From Opitutia bacterium (GTDB taxonomy: Bacteria; Verrucomicrobiota; Verrucomicrobiia; Opitutales; Opitutaceae): 8,818 nucleotides of DNA. Location: contig JANXWT010000165.1 of assembly GCA_025351035.1 (NCBI GenBank), positions 1 through 8,818 of the forward strand. Reading direction: 5' to 3'. Of this stretch, positions 7,134 through 8,818 are shown piece by piece (position 1 is the stretch's first letter; every line of letters starts with the position of its first letter). Made by a program: the position numbers and the translations under genes. Under the pieces are notes generated by a model. It was not told where the DNA came from. It saw only the letters and a list, made by a program, of their open reading frames with translations, and searched no databases.

Positions 7134-8818
7134 ATGCGTCACACCGGCCTCAGCGCCTCGCTCGCCGTTTTTGTCCTGTTTGCGGCCAAGGTTCTCGCCC
7201 AGCCCGCTCCGCCGTCGCAGACCTACGTCGCCAATATCGGCGCGTCGCCCCTGAAGGCGCCGCTCACCGCGGCCTTCGCCCCGGGCACGACGTTCACGAT
7301 GGAGGGTTGGTTTTTTCTCACCACCCGAACACCCTTTGGCTGGCTCATGGGCAAGGGGCCGGCCACGAATAACGGTCAGCAGGTCGGGTTCGGCCTGTTT
7401 CTCGATCCCGACGGAGCGCAGCTCAGTTTTTTCACGAGCGCCGGAGACTCAGGCAGCGTCCGAATCATCAGCACGCCGACGGCATTTCCGCTTCAGACGT
7501 GGACCCATGTGGCCGCGGTGATGGACAACGGGGTGACCAGGCTGCTGATCAATGGCCAGGTAGTGGCCGCGGGGACAAGCTCCGGGCCACCGCTCAACCT
7601 GCCGTCCGTTGCGCTCGGGATCGGAATTGCCTACCTGGAAAATGGCGACCGTAACTTCCAGTCTTTTCCCGGCTATGCCCGGCAGGTGCGTTTCTGGAAC
7701 GTCGCCCGCACCGCGGCGCAAATTTCCACCGCACTGGCGGAGACGCTCCCGACCGACCACACCGGCCTCATCGCCGATTGGCCGCTCGACGAGAGCAGCG
7801 GCACCAACGCGCGCGACCTCAGCGGTGCCGGTCGCAGCCTGTCGGCCAGCGGCATTGTCTCCGGTCTGACATCCGTGGTGAATGCCGGGCCATTTTTCTC
7901 CGCGGGCACGCCCACGCCGGTCGCCAACGGACCGCTCGGACTGATCATCAACAGCGTCCTGATGGATTTCGATTCCGACGGCGACAAAGACCTGATCGTG
8001 CTCGACACGACAACCTCGGTGAGCGCCCCGGCAACTCCCGTCCGGTTGCGCGCCTATCGGAATAACGCGGGCACGTTTGCTGACGTCACCAACGCCGTGC
8101 TCGGAAACGTGACGATGTTCACTCCGCGCCACGCCATCGTGGCCGACTTCAACGGGGACGGCCTGCCGGACCTTTTCGTCGCAGGTCATGGCTGGGATAA
8201 CTTCCCTTGGCCGGGTGAACAATCCAGAATCCTCATCCGGAATGCGAGCGGCCAGCTCGTCGATGAAACGGCGTCCCGTCTGCCGCAGCACGCCTGCTTT
8301 ACCCACAATATCGCCGTCGCGGATATCGATAGGGACGGCGATCTCGACCTCTACATGGGCAACATTGGTGGCGGCGATCCCAACATCGGCCCGCGCTTCT
8401 ACATGAATGACGGCACCGGTCATTTCACCGAAACCACGGACCGGATTCCGGCGGATATCGCGAACCGCGGTCCGGGTAAGGTCTACACGTCTTGTCTGCT
8501 GGTGGATGTGAATGGCGACGGCCATCCGGATCTGGTTCTCGGCGGTGATGCCGCCAACGAACTTCTGCTGAACGACGGCACCGGCCACTTTGGGCGCGAC
8601 CCTCGCTTTGTGCTGCCGCCGCGGCTCTTTACCGGCGGCGCCGTCACCGTGGCAATCGCGACCGCCGATTTCAACGGCGACGGCAAGCCCGACCTGCTGC
8701 TTTCCACCACCGGCGGCTCGCATCTGATGGGGGATGGAACCACAACGACCGGCTATGCCGCCGCTGGTTTGCAGCTGCTGCTCAACAATGGCGACGGCAC
8801 CTTCACCGACGCGACCCC
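7134..8818 (+). CDS. Secreted LamG + FG-GAP/VCBS repeat protein (3' end cut by window)
   Basis: Open from the ATG at 7134 for 561 codons to the right edge; an in-frame TAG at 7119-7121 makes this the first start. Residues 1-22 are a Sec signal peptide (hydrophobic core LSASLAVFVLFAA, likely cleavage after VLA before QPAPP). Residues 28 to about 235 form a LamG/concanavalin-like sandwich, with FTMEGWFF, TWTHVAAVMDN, RLLINGQ and RQVRFWN typical of LamG_3-type domains. Then come at least five FG-GAP/VCBS calcium loops at residues 278 (DFDSDGDKD), 338 (DFNGDGLPD), 397 (DIDRDGDLD), 458 (DVNGDGHPD) and 512 (DFNGDGKPD), spaced 54-61 residues, with NDGTGHF-type strands between them, as in a beta-propeller. 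It is probably extracellular or surface-bound and may bind glycans or proteins. C-terminal sorting or enzyme domains may lie outside the window. No Shine-Dalgarno is visible. Confidence 0.92.
   Translation, partial: MRHTGLSASLAVFVLFAAKVLAQPAPPSQTYVANIGASPLKAPLTAAFAPGTTFTMEGWFFLTTRTPFGWLMGKGPATNNGQQVGFGLFLDPDGAQLSFFTSAGDSGSVRIISTPTAFPLQTWTHVAAVMDNGVTRLLINGQVVAAGTSSGPPLNLPSVALGIGIAYLENGDRNFQSFPGYARQVRFWNVARTAAQISTALAETLPTDHTGLIADWPLDESSGTNARDLSGAGRSLSASGIVSGLTSVVNAGPFFSAGTPTPVANGPLGLIINSVLMDFDSDGDKDLIVLDTTTSVSAPATPVRLRAYRNNAGTFADVTNAVLGNVTMFTPRHAIVADFNGDGLPDLFVAGHGWDNFPWPGEQSRILIRNASGQLVDETASRLPQHACFTHNIAVADIDRDGDLDLYMGNIGGGDPNIGPRFYMNDGTGHFTETTDRIPADIANRGPGKVYTSCLLVDVNGDGHPDLVLGGDAANELLLNDGTGHFGRDPRFVLPPRLFTGGAVTVAIATADFNGDGKPDLLLSTTGGSHLMGDGTTTTGYAAAGLQLLLNNGDGTFTDAT

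Noticed and set aside
7449..8723. Long minus-strand open frame (424 codons) opposite the FG-GAP gene
   Set aside because: It is antisense to a clear signal peptide + LamG + FG-GAP protein and has low-complexity Val/Gly/Arg composition with no domain. It is a by-product of GC-rich repeats.

Overview
The window is GC-rich DNA with tightly packed genes and few recognisable Shine-Dalgarno sites. It looks like a Gram-negative-type bacterium, because it holds a MacA/MacB-like trans-envelope export system and a secreted FG-GAP/LamG protein. My impression from gene style and protein flavour is Verrucomicrobiota (Opitutaceae-like). That is inference only: there is no rRNA or other marker here.

Left part (1-4368, minus strand): a four-gene operon for a MacAB-type tripartite export system. 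It reads leftward as a membrane-anchored periplasmic adaptor (2983-4368), a stand-alone ABC ATPase (2199-2939), a first FtsX/MacB-fold permease (934-2187), and a second, divergent permease (1-915) whose C-terminus is cut by the window edge. The ATPase and permease domains are separate genes here, and there are two different permeases, so the pump may be a heterodimer. No TolC-like outer-membrane gene is in view.

Middle (4369-4889): a 521-base divergent intergenic region. It holds a strong minus-strand intrinsic terminator (4507-4539) facing into the efflux operon, a second hairpin (4638-4669), and a possible start-less minus-strand coding remnant (4693-4884). Then comes a plus-strand NAD(P)-dependent sugar-nucleotide epimerase/dehydratase of the extended SDR superfamily (4890-5954). 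It resembles CDP-paratose 2-epimerases but has Phe where the catalytic Tyr of YxxxK should be.

Next (5969-6769): a visibly AT-richer gene for an EVE-like + HNH endonuclease, the architecture of modification-dependent (type IV-like) restriction enzymes. It is broken by one in-frame TGA where a Trp codon (TGG) is expected. Both sides stay in the same frame and the catalytic HNH half looks intact. This is the most notable find in the window.

From 6770 to 7133 there is a gene-poor scar-like stretch with short protein-like fragments on both strands. From 7134 to the right edge runs a secreted protein with a signal peptide, a LamG/concanavalin-like domain and at least five FG-GAP/VCBS calcium-binding repeats, open at its 3' end. 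I saw no tRNA, rRNA, CRISPR array, insertion sequence or integrase.
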